A stretch of 55,780 nucleotides of DNA, from NCBI GenBank assembly GCA_003600225.1, contig QZFT01000053.1:1-55780 (forward strand), written 5' to 3'. Numbering within the stretch: position 1 is the stretch's first letter; the number at the start of each line of letters is the position of its first letter. Positions 25,267-34,886 of this stretch are shown here, in pieces. The position numbers and the translations under genes were made by a program. The notes beneath the pieces were generated by a model. That model worked only from the letters and a program-made list of their open reading frames with translations. It ran no database searches and was not told the DNA's origin. This stretch comes from Pseudonocardiaceae bacterium YIM PH 21723. GTDB lineage: Bacteria > Actinomycetota > Actinomycetes > Mycobacteriales > Pseudonocardiaceae.

Positions 25267-26405
25267 CCGCCATGTCCGACAACGACACTCGCGAGGATCT
25301 CCTGGCGGCCAGGGCCTATCTGCTGCGGGTGGCCGAGCCACCGGCCTCCGCGCTGTGGCGTTTCGTCGCCGACCAGGGGCCGATACGCGCGGCCGAACTT
25401 GTCCGCGCCGGCAAGGTGCCCGTCGCGGTCGCCAAGGAGACCGACGCCAGGCGCGCACTGGATCCACACCAGGATCTGCGGGCGGCTACCGACTGCGGAG
25501 CCCGGTTGCTGGTTCCGGAGGACCCCGACTGGCCGCAGTGGCCGCTTCTCGTCCTGGAACAGCGGGCCAGGTGGTATCGGGACATGACGCCACCCCTGGC
25601 GTTGTGGTGCAAGGGACCCGGCGACCTCGATCGGCTCGCGGTGCGTGCGGCGTCGATCGTCGGAGCCAGGGCCGCCACCGGCTACGGCGAGCAGGTGGCG
25701 ACCGAACTCGGCTACGACCTGGCGGATCGGGGCTGGACGGTCATTTCCGGCGCTGCGAGCGGGATAGACGGCGCCGCGCACCGGGGCGCGCTCAGTGCCC
25801 GGGGCGACACGGTCGCGGTACTGGCCTGTGGGCTGGACCAGGACTATCCGAGCAGCCATGCCGCGTTGTTACGGCAGATCACCGCCACTGGCCTGGTGAT
25901 CAGCGAGTACGCCCCCGGTGTCCGGCCGGCCAAACACCGGTTCCTGGTGCGGAATCGGTTGATCGCCGCACTGGGCGGCGGCACCGTCGTGGTGGAGGCA
26001 GGCGTCCGCAGCGGGGCGGCCAACACGGCGGGGACCGCGCACCGGCTGGACAGGCCGGTGATGGCGGTGCCCGGGCCGATCACCTCGGCGATGTCCCTCG
26101 GCTGCAACACCATGCTGCGGGCCGGTTACGCGACCGCGGTGTCCAGCTGCGGCGAGGTGATCGAGACGATCGGCGGCTATGTCACCGACCAGGAGCGGCC
26201 GGATTCGCCGAGCAGGCCCACCGATGGACTCGATCGGCGGGAACTGTCTGTTCACCAGGCACTGGACCGGATCCAGCCGCGGTCGATGGCGAAACTGGCG
26301 GTGGAGTCAGGGATTCCGCTGTCGTCGGTGCGGGCGATCTTGCCCAGCCTGGAATTGTGCGGACTGGCCCGGCGAACCGAGGAAGGGTGGTGCGCGCCGA
26401 ACTGA
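25263..26405 (+). CDS. dprA: DNA-processing protein DprA
   Basis: The protein has 380 residues. It loads RecA onto incoming single-stranded DNA. The Rossmann-like core has SIVGARAATGYG, VISGAASGIDGAAHRGAL, LACGLDQDYPS, ISEYAPGVRPAKHRFLVRNR and GVRSGAANTAGTA. A C-terminal winged-helix-like part ends the protein. The GTG overlaps the comM stop. It contains a TTA codon at 25869-25871. Whether the organism is naturally competent is unknown; comM and dprA are common in non-competent actinobacteria. Confidence 0.96.
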   Translation: MTAMSDNDTREDLLAARAYLLRVAEPPASALWRFVADQGPIRAAELVRAGKVPVAVAKETDARRALDPHQDLRAATDCGARLLVPEDPDWPQWPLLVLEQRARWYRDMTPPLALWCKGPGDLDRLAVRAASIVGARAATGYGEQVATELGYDLADRGWTVISGAASGIDGAAHRGALSARGDTVAVLACGLDQDYPSSHAALLRQITATGLVISEYAPGVRPAKHRFLVRNRLIAALGGGTVVVEAGVRSGAANTAGTAHRLDRPVMAVPGPITSAMSLGCNTMLRAGYATAVSSCGEVIETIGGYVTDQERPDSPSRPTDGLDRRELSVHQALDRIQPRSMAKLAVESGIPLSSVRAILPSLELCGLARRTEEGWCAPN

Positions 26406-26661
26406 TACCCGTTTGTTACCCGGGATTTTCCGGGTGATCAACGAAAAAATCCGGTGCCGCTCGGCGCCGTCATGATGATCTGACAGGGCCGTCTCGTTCA
26501 TGATGGGCGGACGCGGATGCACCGGTAGCGAGTGGAAGTGTTGCAAAAGTGCGTCGGCACGGCTCCGATGTCATTCGGATCGGCGGGTTGCCGGTCCGTT
26601 GACGACGGGAATGAAAGACTGCCCATTCGGCAGTGGGCATCGCTGGACGGCGGAGAGGGGA

Positions 26662-27600
26662 GTGATCGTGCAGTCGGCGGACGACGCGCTCCCTGAGGAG
26701 ATCACCGTGGCGATCTCGGGGTTCACCCGGTATCTCAAGGCCGAACGCAACCTGTCCGACCACACCCTGCGCGCCTATCTGGGCGATGTCCGGTCGCTGT
26801 GTGCCCACGCCGTGGCGCGGGGCCTGACCGGACTGGCCGAGCTGGACCTCGCCAGGCTGCGTGGCTGGCTCGCCACCCAGCACGCGGCGGGCAGCAGCAG
26901 GGCCACCGTGGCCAGGAGATCCGCCGCTGCGCGGACCTTCACCGCCTGGGCCGTACGGGCCGGCCACATGACCGAGGACCCCGGCCCGCGACTGGCCTCG
27001 GCGCGCCCTCGCCGGACGCTGCCCGCGGTGGTGCGCAAGGACCAGGCGCGCGAGGCATTACGGTCCGCCGGTCTCGGCGCGGCGGAGCAGGAGCCGGTTG
27101 CGCTGCGTGATCAGGCGATCGTCGAACTTCTCTACGCCACGGGCATGCGGGTCGCTGAGCTGTGTGGGCTCGATGTCGACGATGTCGACTACTCCACACG
27201 TGTGGTTCGTGTCATGGGCAAGGGCGCCAAGGAGCGAACCATTCCGTTCGGCCTACCGGCTGAATCTGCCGTACGCTCCTGGCAGCAGACGGGCAGACCC
27301 GATCTGGTCCGAAGTGATTCACCTGCGGCGTTGTTCCTGGGAGCGCGGGGTGGCCGGATCGATCCGCGCACCGTCCGGCGTGTGGTGCACGAGGTGATCG
27401 GTGCCGTGCCCGGAGCCCCGGATATTGGTCCACATGGACTACGCCACTCGATGGCAACGCACTTGCTGGACGGTGGAGCCGACCTCCGCACGGTCCAGGA
27501 ATTGCTTGGTCACGCTACGCTCGCAACGACGCAGCTCTATACCCACGTCACCGTAGAACGGCTGAAGGCGATCCATGACCGAACCCATCCGCGTTCCTGA
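26662..27600 (+). CDS. xerC: Tyrosine recombinase XerC
   Basis: The protein has 312 residues. It resolves chromosome dimers at dif together with XerD. An N-terminal SAM-like core-binding domain ([23 protein letters not shown]) is followed by the catalytic domain, with Arg in [11 protein letters not shown], Lys in [11 protein letters not shown], His/Arg in [12 protein letters not shown], His in [11 protein letters not shown] and Tyr in QLYTHV. I place the start at GTG 26662 after GGAGAGGGG; GTG 26668 is equally possible, and upstream ATG codons give an atypical N-terminus. TTA codon at 27058-27060. It overlaps the long form of whiG. Confidence 0.95.
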   Translation: MIVQSADDALPEEITVAISGFTRYLKAERNLSDHTLRAYLGDVRSLCAHAVARGLTGLAELDLARLRGWLATQHAAGSSRATVARRSAAARTFTAWAVRAGHMTEDPGPRLASARPRRTLPAVVRKDQAREALRSAGLGAAEQEPVALRDQAIVELLYATGMRVAELCGLDVDDVDYSTRVVRVMGKGAKERTIPFGLPAESAVRSWQQTGRPDLVRSDSPAALFLGARGGRIDPRTVRRVVHEVIGAVPGAPDIGPHGLRHSMATHLLDGGADLRTVQELLGHATLATTQLYTHVTVERLKAIHDRTHPRS

Positions 27601-28813
27601 CGAGGCCGGGGGAGGTGCATACACCCGGATGGCGACCTCCTCCGCAATGCGCTGGACGACCCGCGACGGTCGGCCGAGCTCCCCGAGCTCCGGCGACCAT
27701 GCAGGTGCGATAGTCAACCAGCACAGCGTCAGCCAGCGCAGTGCTGTCGAACGAACCGCCGTCGAAAGGACCGGTGCACCAGCAGTGACTCAGTCGAGTA
27801 CCAGGGCTGTGTCCGCGGTGTCCGCTGTGCCCGACACCGAGCGAGGCGTCGCCCGGACGAAGTCCGAGAGCGGCAACGGGTTCACCGGCTCCGCTGACAC
27901 TGCGGCAAAGCGTGTCGCCGACACCGCGGTCTCCGGCGTGGCTGACGCTGAGAACACCGGTACCCCCGATACCGCGGCCGCGGTCACCGACACCGCCGTG
28001 ACCGCGATCGAGACGCTGGTGGCGGACACCGAGCCGCTGCGGAGCGGCGAGGACGTCGAAGCCGGCATCGTCGCGCTGTGGCGCCGGTACGGCGACAGCA
28101 GGCGACAGGACCTGCGCGACCGCCTCGTGCTGCACTACGCGCCGCTGGTCAAGTACGTCGCAGGCCGTGTCGGTACCGGTCTGCCCGCGCACGTGGATGT
28201 GGCCGACCTGGTCCAGTCCGGCATCTTCGGCCTGGTCGACGCGATCGAGAAGTTCGAGCCCGAGCGCGGCCTGAAGTTCGAGACCTACGCGATGCAGCGG
28301 ATCCGGGGTGCCATCCTCGACGACCTGCGTGCCCAGGACTGGGTTCCCCGTTCGGTACGCAGCCGTGCCCGCGATGTGGAGCGCGCCCTGGAGCGGTTGG
28401 AAGCCAGGTTGCAGCGCACCGCCACCGACACCGAGCTGGCCGACGAGCTGGGCATCACGCTCACCGAGCTGCGCGAGCTCTACGCCCAGCTACAGCTGAC
28501 CAGCCTCGTGGCCCTGGACGAGCTCATCGCCGCGGGACGCGGCACGGCCTCGCTGGCCGAGACGCTCCCCGACGATCGCGCCGAGGACCCGGTAGCGACC
28601 CTGGTCGACCTGGACAATCGGCGGCAACTCGCCGACGCCATCGCCCAGCTGTCCGAACGCGACCGCGTCGTGGTGACCCTCTACTACTTCGAGAACCTCA
28701 CCCTGGCCGAGATCGGCCGGGTCCTGGGAGTCACCGAATCCCGCGTCTGTCAGCTGCACACCCGCGCCGTCCTGCGCCTGCGCAGCAAGGTCGCCGAGAC
28801 CACCGAAGACTGA
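27575..28813 (+). CDS. whiG: RNA polymerase sigma factor, WhiG/FliA family
   Basis: The protein has up to 412 residues. The sigma factor core begins near residue 165: region 2 ([58 protein letters not shown]), region 3, and region 4 ([40 protein letters not shown]). WhiG directs early sporulation in Streptomyces; FliA drives flagellar genes elsewhere. A low-complexity Thr/Asp/Ala-rich stretch (residues 70-155) precedes the core. ATG 27575 has AAGG six bases upstream but lies inside xerC; GTG 27785, after GAAAGGA, would give 342 residues. The true start is undecided. Confidence 0.9.
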   Translation: MTEPIRVPDEAGGGAYTRMATSSAMRWTTRDGRPSSPSSGDHAGAIVNQHSVSQRSAVERTAVERTGAPAVTQSSTRAVSAVSAVPDTERGVARTKSESGNGFTGSADTAAKRVADTAVSGVADAENTGTPDTAAAVTDTAVTAIETLVADTEPLRSGEDVEAGIVALWRRYGDSRRQDLRDRLVLHYAPLVKYVAGRVGTGLPAHVDVADLVQSGIFGLVDAIEKFEPERGLKFETYAMQRIRGAILDDLRAQDWVPRSVRSRARDVERALERLEARLQRTATDTELADELGITLTELRELYAQLQLTSLVALDELIAAGRGTASLAETLPDDRAEDPVATLVDLDNRRQLADAIAQLSERDRVVVTLYYFENLTLAEIGRVLGVTESRVCQLHTRAVLRLRSKVAETTED

Positions 28814-28816
28814 CAA

Positions 28817-28863
28817 CACTTTCCATGGAATCTGCGACGCAGGAGCAGATTCCATGGAAAGTG
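28817..28863. terminator. Perfect 19-bp hairpin after whiG
   Basis: CACTTTCCATGGAATCTGC (28817-28835) is exactly complementary to 28845-28863, with a 9-base loop. It starts four bases after the whiG stop. There is no T-run, but its strength and place between convergent genes suggest a terminator. Its AATCTGC end resembles the second hairpin at 28942. Confidence 0.7.
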
Positions 28864-28941
28864 CTCCCCTTCAGGAGCAGGTCTCCCTGGATTGCCATGT
28901 CTTAGGGATGGACGCTGGGCGGGGAACGGGTGGAGTGGAAC

Positions 28942-29004
28942 AAAATCTATAGATTCTGCGGGCGTTGGGGGTGCTTCTGGGTGGGGGCAGAATCTATGGA
29001 TTTT
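28942..29004. terminator. 18-bp hairpin over the end of the M23 peptidase gene
   Basis: AAAATCTATAGATTCTGC (28942-28959) pairs with 28987-29004 at 17 of 18 positions, with a 27-base loop. The right arm covers the stop codon of the leftward peptidase gene at 28994. It probably terminates the leftward transcript. Confidence 0.6.
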
Positions 29005-29503
29005 CCCAGGGTTTGAGGCGGATGTGGCCTGGGTCGACCAGGCGTAGCGGGTCCAGGTAATCGGCATCGCGGCGGACGCCCCAGTGCAGGCAGGCCGCGG
29101 CCGGGCAGGGCTGGTGCCCGGGCTGGAGTAAGCCGATCGGCTGACCGCGGCTGACCTGCTGTCCGGCGGACAGCAGCGGGGCGACCGGTTCGTAGGTGGT
29201 GCGCAGCCCGCCGGGGTGGTCGATCGACAACACGGGGCGGCCGGCCACCGGTGCGGCGAACACGACGATGCCCTCGCCCGCGGCCAGGACCTGCTGGTCC
29301 ACGGATCCGGCCAGGTCTGCGCCCCGATGTCCCGGTCCGTACGGATGCGGCGGCGGTTCGAAGCGGCGGGTGACCGGCGGACGAGGCTGCAAAGGCCAGG
29401 TGAAACCGGATTTGGGGGCGGGCGTGGCCACGGATGCGGGGGTCGCGGACAGCAGCGTGAGGAGGGCTGCCGCGGTGCTGAGGACGCGGTGTCGGATCGG
29501 CAT
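28994..29503 (-). CDS. Secreted M23-family peptidase
   Basis: The protein has 169 residues from ATG 29503 (MPIRHRVLSTAAALL), beginning with a signal peptide (Arg/His, then a hydrophobic stretch ending SATPASVATPA). The M23/LytM fold follows: GHRGADLAG (His and Asp metal ligands), VVFAAPVAGRPVLSIDH, GLRTTYEPV and LHWGVRRD (His-x-His-like end, here LHWG). M23 enzymes cut peptide bonds in peptidoglycan. The usual first motif is HxxxD (HRGAD), intact. The protein is shorter than most family members. It is the conserved neighbour of rpsB in related genomes. Confidence 0.88.
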   Translation of the reverse strand: MPIRHRVLSTAAALLTLLSATPASVATPAPKSGFTWPLQPRPPVTRRFEPPPHPYGPGHRGADLAGSVDQQVLAAGEGIVVFAAPVAGRPVLSIDHPGGLRTTYEPVAPLLSAGQQVSRGQPIGLLQPGHQPCPAAACLHWGVRRDADYLDPLRLVDPGHIRLKPWENP

Positions 29504-29819
29504 GGGTTCAGCTTGCCGAGGGCGGGGGCCGGAGCGCGGGGCCGCGAGTGGAACTGTGGACAACCGGGGTGGCTGTGGACCGGGCGTGGGATTGTCGACC
29601 TCGCGCTGGGTGTCGTTATCGGGAGGGCGTACACTCTTGATGCGGTCCGCTAGGTGCGGACTGACTTCGCGTGTTCGTACGGCACGCCTCCCGGTGGTCC
29701 CTCAGGGGTTCGGGTGGCGGTACGGGCACCAGGGCGGTGACCGGCTCGGTCGCCGCGACAACCAATCTGCAGGCAGTGCGGAGCACTGTCCGCCCTACAC
29801 ATGAGGTGCGAAACCGGCC
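29504..29819. other. Divergent region before rpsB
   Basis: The region is 316 bases with no convincing gene. It must contain promoters for the M23 peptidase (left) and rpsB (right). TACACT at 29630-29635 is a possible -10 for rpsB but lacks a good -35. A hairpin (GCGGTGACC 29734-29742 with GGTCGCCGC 29748-29756, one G-T pair) lies in the presumed rpsB leader and could be used in feedback by S2; this is untested. Confidence 0.4.
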
Positions 29820-30674
29820 ATGGCCGTAGTCACCATGAGGCAGCTGCTCGACAGCGGCGTGCACTTCGGACACCAGACCCGTCGCTGGAACCCGAAGATG
29901 AAGCGCTACATCTTCACCGAGCGCAACGGCATCTACATCATCGACCTGCAGCAGACGCTGACCTACATCGACCGTGCGTACGAATTCATCAAGGAGACGG
30001 TCGCCCACGGCGGCTCCATCCTGTTCGTCGGCACCAAGAAGCAGGCTCAGGAAGCGATCGCCGAGCAGGCGCTGCGCGTCGGTATGCCCTACGTCAACCA
30101 GCGTTGGCTGGGTGGCATGCTCACCAACTTCTCCACCGTGCACAAGCGGCTCCAGCGCCTCAAGGAGCTGGAAGCCATGGAGCAGACCGGTGGCTTCCAG
30201 GGTCTCACCAAGAAAGAGATCCTGATGCTCACCCGTGAGAAGGACAAGCTGGACAAGACCCTCGGCGGTATCCGCGACATGGCGAAGGTTCCCAGCGCCA
30301 TCTGGATCGTGGACACCAAGAAGGAGCACATCGCCGTCGGCGAGGCGCGCAAGCTGCACATCCCGGTTGTCGCGATCCTGGACACCAACTGTGACCCGGA
30401 CGAGGTCGACTACCCGATTCCGGGTAACGACGACGCCATCCGGTCCGCCGCGCTGCTGACCCGCGTTGTGGCCGACGGTGTCGCCGACGGTCTGCGCAGC
30501 CGCTCCGGCCGTTCCGGTGGGGACGACAAGCCCGAGGTCGGTGGCAACGAGCCCCTCGCCGAGTGGGAGCAGGAGCTTCTCGCTACCGCTGCCGTTCCGG
30601 CCGGTGGCGCCGAAGCCCCCGCCGCCGAGGCAGAGGCCGCAGCCGCTCCGGTGGAGCAGCCCGCCCAGTCCTGA
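29820..30674 (+). CDS. rpsB: 30S ribosomal protein S2
   Basis: The protein has 284 residues. It binds late in 30S assembly. S2 motifs: [78 protein letters not shown] and [19 protein letters not shown]. An Ala/Glu/Pro-rich tail of about 50 residues is typical of actinobacteria. ATG start at 29820. It is followed by tsf. Confidence 0.97.
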   Translation: MAVVTMRQLLDSGVHFGHQTRRWNPKMKRYIFTERNGIYIIDLQQTLTYIDRAYEFIKETVAHGGSILFVGTKKQAQEAIAEQALRVGMPYVNQRWLGGMLTNFSTVHKRLQRLKELEAMEQTGGFQGLTKKEILMLTREKDKLDKTLGGIRDMAKVPSAIWIVDTKKEHIAVGEARKLHIPVVAILDTNCDPDEVDYPIPGNDDAIRSAALLTRVVADGVADGLRSRSGRSGGDDKPEVGGNEPLAEWEQELLATAAVPAGGAEAPAAEAEAAAAPVEQPAQS

Positions 30675-30694
30675 TCACAGGATTCTCGCTGACC

Positions 30695-30732
30695 GGTGGC
30701 CGCCGTCGACAATCTGTCGGCTGGCGGCCACC
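30695..30732 (+). terminator. Hairpin between rpsB and tsf
   Basis: GGTGGCCGCC (30695-30704) and GGCGGCCACC (30723-30732) are perfectly complementary with an 18-base loop. It starts 20 bases after the rpsB stop. There is no T-run. It could reduce read-through into tsf, changing the S2 to EF-Ts ratio. Confidence 0.6.
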
Positions 30733-30910
30733 AGTCGGTAACCAGCATCAAGTAAGACTTCGCCGACTTTGAGGGTTATTCACGCGGCCGCGACGGCAGG
30801 CCGGAGGTCTGCCCGAGGGGTCGCCGACGAGGCAAGGCCAGCCACGTACGGGGTGAATGACCCGATGTGGAACAAAGCACTGACGGCAAAATCTGCAAAG
30901 GGATAGGACA

Positions 30911-31726
30911 ATGGCGAACTACTCCGCCGCCGACGTGAAGCGTCTGCGTGAGCTCACCGGCTCCGGCATGATGGACTGTAAGAAGGCCCTCGAGGAGACC
31001 GACGGCGACTTCGACAAGGCCGTCGAGCTGCTGCGCATCAAGGGTGCCAAGGACGTCGGCAAGCGCGCCGAGCGCTCCACCGCCAACGGCCTGGTCGTGG
31101 CCGACGGTGGCGTCATGGTCGAGCTGAACTGCGAGACCGACTTCGTCGCGAAGAACGCCGACTTCCAGAAGCTGGCCAACGAGATCCTGGCCGCCGCCAA
31201 GGCCGGCAACATCGACAACGTCGAGGCCCTGGCCGCCGCCGAGCTGAACGGTGGCACCGTCGCCGAGGCCGTGCACAACCTGTCCGCCACCATCGGCGAG
31301 AAGCTCGTGCTGGCCCGCGTCGTGGTCTTCGACGGTGCCGTGACCTCCTACCTGCACAAGCGTGCCTCGGACCTGCCGCCCGCCGTCGGCGTGCTGGTCG
31401 AGTTCACCGGTGAGGGCGAAGAGGCCGCTCGCGGCGTCGCGCTGCAGATCGCCGCCATGCGCCCGAAGTACGTCACCCGTGACGAGGTCCCCGCGGACCT
31501 GGTCGCCCACGAGCGTCGCATCGCCGAGGAGACCGCTCGCGAAGAGGGCAAGCCCGAGGCTGCCCTGCCGAAGATCATCGAAGGCCGGGTCAACGGCTTC
31601 TTCAAGGACATCGTGCTGCTGGAGCAGGCCTCCGTCACCGACTCCAAGAAGACCGTCAAGGCTCTGCTGGACGAGGCGGGCGTGAACGTCACCCGCTTCG
31701 CCCGCTTCGAGGTCGGCCAGGCCTAG
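30911..31726 (+). CDS. tsf: Elongation factor Ts
   Basis: The protein has 271 residues. It recycles EF-Tu by releasing GDP. The N-terminal UBA-like part ([19 protein letters not shown]) is followed by the core with [10 protein letters not shown] and [15 protein letters not shown], and the C-terminal module with [16 protein letters not shown] start after GGGATAGGACA. It follows rpsB after a 236-base gap. Confidence 0.97.
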   Translation: MANYSAADVKRLRELTGSGMMDCKKALEETDGDFDKAVELLRIKGAKDVGKRAERSTANGLVVADGGVMVELNCETDFVAKNADFQKLANEILAAAKAGNIDNVEALAAAELNGGTVAEAVHNLSATIGEKLVLARVVVFDGAVTSYLHKRASDLPPAVGVLVEFTGEGEEAARGVALQIAAMRPKYVTRDEVPADLVAHERRIAEETAREEGKPEAALPKIIEGRVNGFFKDIVLLEQASVTDSKKTVKALLDEAGVNVTRFARFEVGQA

Positions 31727-31735
31727 TTTTCTCCC

Positions 31736-31774
31736 GCGCCCCGCACAACCCCCGATTGGGGATGTGCGGGGCGC
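31736..31774 (+). terminator. Terminator-like hairpin after tsf
   Basis: GCGCCCCGCACA (31736-31747) pairs perfectly with TGTGCGGGGCGC (31763-31774). The loop itself contains CCCC...GGGG. It begins 9 bases after the tsf stop. It is very stable; there is no long T-run. Likely end of the rpsB-tsf transcript, with pyrH starting anew. Confidence 0.75.
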
Positions 31775-31841
31775 AGGCACATAATGCCCAGGGTTTTGAA
31801 TGTAATTGTCGGCTCTGCCGACGGAAGGAAGGACTCTCCAC

Positions 31842-32597
31842 ATGCCGGCGACAGGCCAGGGTGGTACCGACAACGGGCAGGGTCCCGGGTACCGCAGGGT
31901 GGTGCTCAAGCTCGGCGGTGAGATGTTCGGTGGGGGATCCGTCGGCGTCGACCCGGATGTGGTCCGCAACGTGGCCCGGCAGATCGCCGAGGTCGTCGCG
32001 GGTGGCGTGCAGGTCGCGGTGGTGATCGGCGGCGGGAACTTCTTCCGCGGCAAGGAACTGCAGCGTGGCGGCATGGACCGGGCCCGCAGCGACTACATGG
32101 GCATGCTGGGCACCGTGATGAACTGCCTGGCGCTGCAGGATTTCCTGGAGCGTGAACACGGCATCGACACCCGAGTGCAGACCGCCATCACCATGGGGCA
32201 GGTCGCCGAGCCGTACATCCCGCGTCGCGCCATCCGGCACCTGGAGAAGGGCCGCGTGGTGATCTTCGGTGGCGGTGTGGGCATGCCCTACTTCTCCACC
32301 GACACCACCGCCGCCCAGCGTGCACTGGAGATCGGCTGCGAGGCCGTGCTGATGGCCAAGGCCGTCGACGGCGTGTACACGGCGGACCCCCGGACCGACC
32401 CGACCGCGGAGCTGTTCGAGCACATCACGCACCGCGAGGTCCTGGAACGCGGCCTGGAGGTCGCCGACGCGACCGCCTTCAGCCTGTGTATGGACAACAA
32501 CATGCCGATGATCGTGTTCAACCTGCTGGTCGAGGGCAACATCGCCCGCGCCATCCGTGGTGAGAAGATCGGCACCGTGGTCAGCACTCCTGCCTGA
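31842..32597 (+). CDS. pyrH: UMP kinase
   Basis: The protein has 251 residues. It phosphorylates UMP to UDP in pyrimidine synthesis and in bacteria works as a hexamer regulated by GTP and UTP. Motifs: [81 protein letters not shown] start at 31842 with GGAAGGAAGG upstream. It is followed by frr in the usual order. Confidence 0.97.
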   Translation: MPATGQGGTDNGQGPGYRRVVLKLGGEMFGGGSVGVDPDVVRNVARQIAEVVAGGVQVAVVIGGGNFFRGKELQRGGMDRARSDYMGMLGTVMNCLALQDFLEREHGIDTRVQTAITMGQVAEPYIPRRAIRHLEKGRVVIFGGGVGMPYFSTDTTAAQRALEIGCEAVLMAKAVDGVYTADPRTDPTAELFEHITHREVLERGLEVADATAFSLCMDNNMPMIVFNLLVEGNIARAIRGEKIGTVVSTPA

Positions 32598-32630
32598 GAG
32601 ACTGACGAGCACCGGAACTAAGGAGTAGTC

Positions 32631-33188
32631 GTGATCGACGAAACCCTCCTCGACGCCGAGGAGAAGATGGACAAGGCCGTTTCGGTGGCCAAGGACGACC
32701 TGGCGACCATCCGCGCCGGCCGGGTGACCCCCTCGGTCTTCAACAAGATCAGCGCGGAGTACTACGGCTCGTACACCCCGCTGAACCAGCTGGCCAGCGT
32801 CAGCATCCCGGAAGCCCGGATGGCCATCATCAAGCCGTTCGACGCCAGCCAGCTGCAGGCGCTGGAGAAGGCCATCCGCGACTCCGACCTGGGTGTGAAC
32901 CCGTCCAACGACGGTTCGATCATCCGCGTCGTGTTCCCGCAGCTGTCCGAGGAGCGCCGCCGGGACCTGGTCAAGGTCGTCAAGGGCAAGGGCGAGGACG
33001 CCAAGGTCTCCATCCGCAGCGTGCGGCGCAAGGCCAAGGAAGAACTCGACCGGATCCAGAAGGACGGCGAGGCGGGCGAGGACGAGGTCACCCGCGCGGA
33101 GAAGGAACTGCAGGGTCTGACCGACAAGCACGTCGCCGCCATCGACGAGCTCATCAAGCACAAGGAAGCCGAACTCCTGGAGGTCTAG
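32631..33188 (+). CDS. frr: Ribosome recycling factor
   Basis: The protein has 185 residues. With EF-G it splits the ribosome after termination. Characteristic parts: [61 protein letters not shown] and a long helical C-terminus. GTG start at 32631, preceded by TAAGGAGT. It lies between pyrH and cdsA as usual. Confidence 0.97.
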   Translation: MIDETLLDAEEKMDKAVSVAKDDLATIRAGRVTPSVFNKISAEYYGSYTPLNQLASVSIPEARMAIIKPFDASQLQALEKAIRDSDLGVNPSNDGSIIRVVFPQLSEERRRDLVKVVKGKGEDAKVSIRSVRRKAKEELDRIQKDGEAGEDEVTRAEKELQGLTDKHVAAIDELIKHKEAELLEV

Positions 33189-33240
33189 GGACCTCCCACT
33201 GCGCTCTCCGCAGCGCATACTGAAGTCTGTGAGGAGAGCA

Positions 33241-34104
33241 GTGACTGCACACGGTGGCGCGAGCAGCGCCGCAGCGACGTCCGATGCCGCCGGCGCGCCT
33301 CCGCGCGCCGGCCGGGACCTGCGTGCGGCGATTCTGGTCGGTCTGGGACTGGCGGCGGTCATCATGACCTCGCTGTTCACCGTGCGACACCTGTTCATCG
33401 CGGTCGTCGCCATAGCCGTGCTCATCTCCACCGTCGAACTGTCGCGGGCGATGAACCGGGCCGCGGGTATCAAGCTCACGCTGGTTCCGGTGCTGCTCGG
33501 CGGCCAGGCCATGGTCTGGTTGTCCTGGCCGTTCGGCCGGGACGGCGCGCTCGCCGCCTTCGTGATGACGGTGCTGTTCGTGCTGGTCTGGCGGTTCTCC
33601 GGCGGCGTCGACGGCTACGTCCGCGACGTCACCTCATCCATCTTCGTGGCCGCCTACCTGCCGCTGTTCGCCGCCTTCGCCGCGATGCTGGTCGTCCCGG
33701 CGGACGGCGCCCACCGCGCGTTGTGTTTCATCCTCGGCGTCGTCGCCTCCGATACCGGCGGCTACGCGGCAGGCGCGTTGCTCGGCAAGCACCCGATGGC
33801 CCCGTCCATCAGCCCGAAGAAGTCCTGGGAGGGCTTCGCCGGTTCCCTGCTGGCCGGCACCGTCATCGGTGCCCTCTCGGTCAGCCTGCTGCTCGAGGGC
33901 CACTGGTGGCAGGGCGTCATCTTCGGCGCGGCGCTGGTGGTCAGCTCGACCGTCGGCGACCTGATGGAATCGCTGATCAAGCGGGACCTGGGGATCAAGG
34001 ACATGGGCAACCTGCTCCCCGGCCACGGCGGCCTGATGGACCGGATGGACTCGCTGCTGCCCTCCGCCGTCACCGCCTGGCTGCTGCTGCGCTGGTTCGT
34101 CTAG
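33241..34104 (+). CDS. cdsA: Phosphatidate cytidylyltransferase
   Basis: The protein has 287 residues. It makes CDP-diacylglycerol, the precursor of phospholipids, in the membrane. About seven to eight transmembrane segments are seen. The C-terminal family signature runs from KRDLGIKDMGNLLPGHGG to LMDRMDSLL. I prefer GTG 33241 because GAGGAG lies five bases before it; GTG 33229 would add four residues. Its TAG shares one base with the GTG of the next gene. Confidence 0.95.
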   Translation: MTAHGGASSAAATSDAAGAPPRAGRDLRAAILVGLGLAAVIMTSLFTVRHLFIAVVAIAVLISTVELSRAMNRAAGIKLTLVPVLLGGQAMVWLSWPFGRDGALAAFVMTVLFVLVWRFSGGVDGYVRDVTSSIFVAAYLPLFAAFAAMLVVPADGAHRALCFILGVVASDTGGYAAGALLGKHPMAPSISPKKSWEGFAGSLLAGTVIGALSVSLLLEGHWWQGVIFGAALVVSSTVGDLMESLIKRDLGIKDMGNLLPGHGGLMDRMDSLLPSAVTAWLLLRWFV

Positions 34105-34862
34105 TGCGCTGGGCTGTACGTGCGTTGAAGAAGGCCGTCACCGGCCAGGACCGCCCGCAGATCGTGCCCAGCCCGAACATCTGGCACTGGCCGCAGATCT
34201 ACGAGATCGAGAACCGGGCCCAGGACGTCCACGGTGCCCTGTGGGCCGCGCTGCACGACCGGTACGACTACCGCGGCTGCGAGGTGCTGGACGTCGGTTG
34301 CGGAGCCGGTTTCCACTTACCCGTACTCGCCCGCGACGCCACGTCGGTCATCGGCGTCGAACCACACCCGCCGCTGGTCAAGATGGCCGCTGCCCGGATC
34401 AGGGACCTCCACGGCGTGTCCGTGCTGGCCGGAACCGCGCAGAACCTGCCGCTGGCGGACTCCAGCGTCGACCTGGTGCACGCCCGCACCGCGTATTTCT
34501 TCGGACCGGGCTGCGAACCCGGAATCCTGGAGGCGCTGCGGGTCCTGCGCCCCGGCGGCGTGCTGGCCGTGATCGACCTGGACATCACCGCCACCCCCTA
34601 CGGCGCCTGGATGCGCGCCGACCTGCCCGACTACAAGCCCACCGCCGTGGCGGCGTTCTTCGCCGAGCACGACTTCACCACCGAGCCGGTGGACACCCTG
34701 TGGCGATTCAGCAACCGGGACCACCTGGAGCAGGTACTGGGCATCGAGTTCAGCCCGGCCACCGCGGCCAAGGCCATCGCCCAGGTCAGCGGCCTGGAGT
34801 TCCCGGTCCGCTACCTGCTGCGCACCCTGCGCAAACCCGAGGGCCTGATCCTGCCCGGATGA
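34104..34862 (+). CDS. SAM-dependent methyltransferase, class I
   Basis: The protein has 252 residues. Motif I VLDVGCGAGFHLPVL (near residue 62) binds S-adenosylmethionine. The GVEPHPPLVKMA acidic loop, LPLADSSVDLVHART and LRVLRPGGVLAVIDLD follow, as in the UbiE/type-11 group. The substrate is unknown. The GTG overlaps the cdsA stop by one base, so translation is probably coupled. It has a TTA codon at 34317-34319. It is the first gene after cdsA that does not belong to the conserved backbone and may be the left edge of the accessory island. Confidence 0.82.
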   Translation: MRWAVRALKKAVTGQDRPQIVPSPNIWHWPQIYEIENRAQDVHGALWAALHDRYDYRGCEVLDVGCGAGFHLPVLARDATSVIGVEPHPPLVKMAAARIRDLHGVSVLAGTAQNLPLADSSVDLVHARTAYFFGPGCEPGILEALRVLRPGGVLAVIDLDITATPYGAWMRADLPDYKPTAVAAFFAEHDFTTEPVDTLWRFSNRDHLEQVLGIEFSPATAAKAIAQVSGLEFPVRYLLRTLRKPEGLILPG

Positions 34863-34886
34863 CCGGGCAGGACCAGACCGCCGGTG

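Noticed and set aside
29340-29365. GGTTCGAAGC, reminiscent of a tRNA T-loop
   Set aside because: It lies inside the M23 peptidase gene and no acceptor or anticodon stem can be formed around it.
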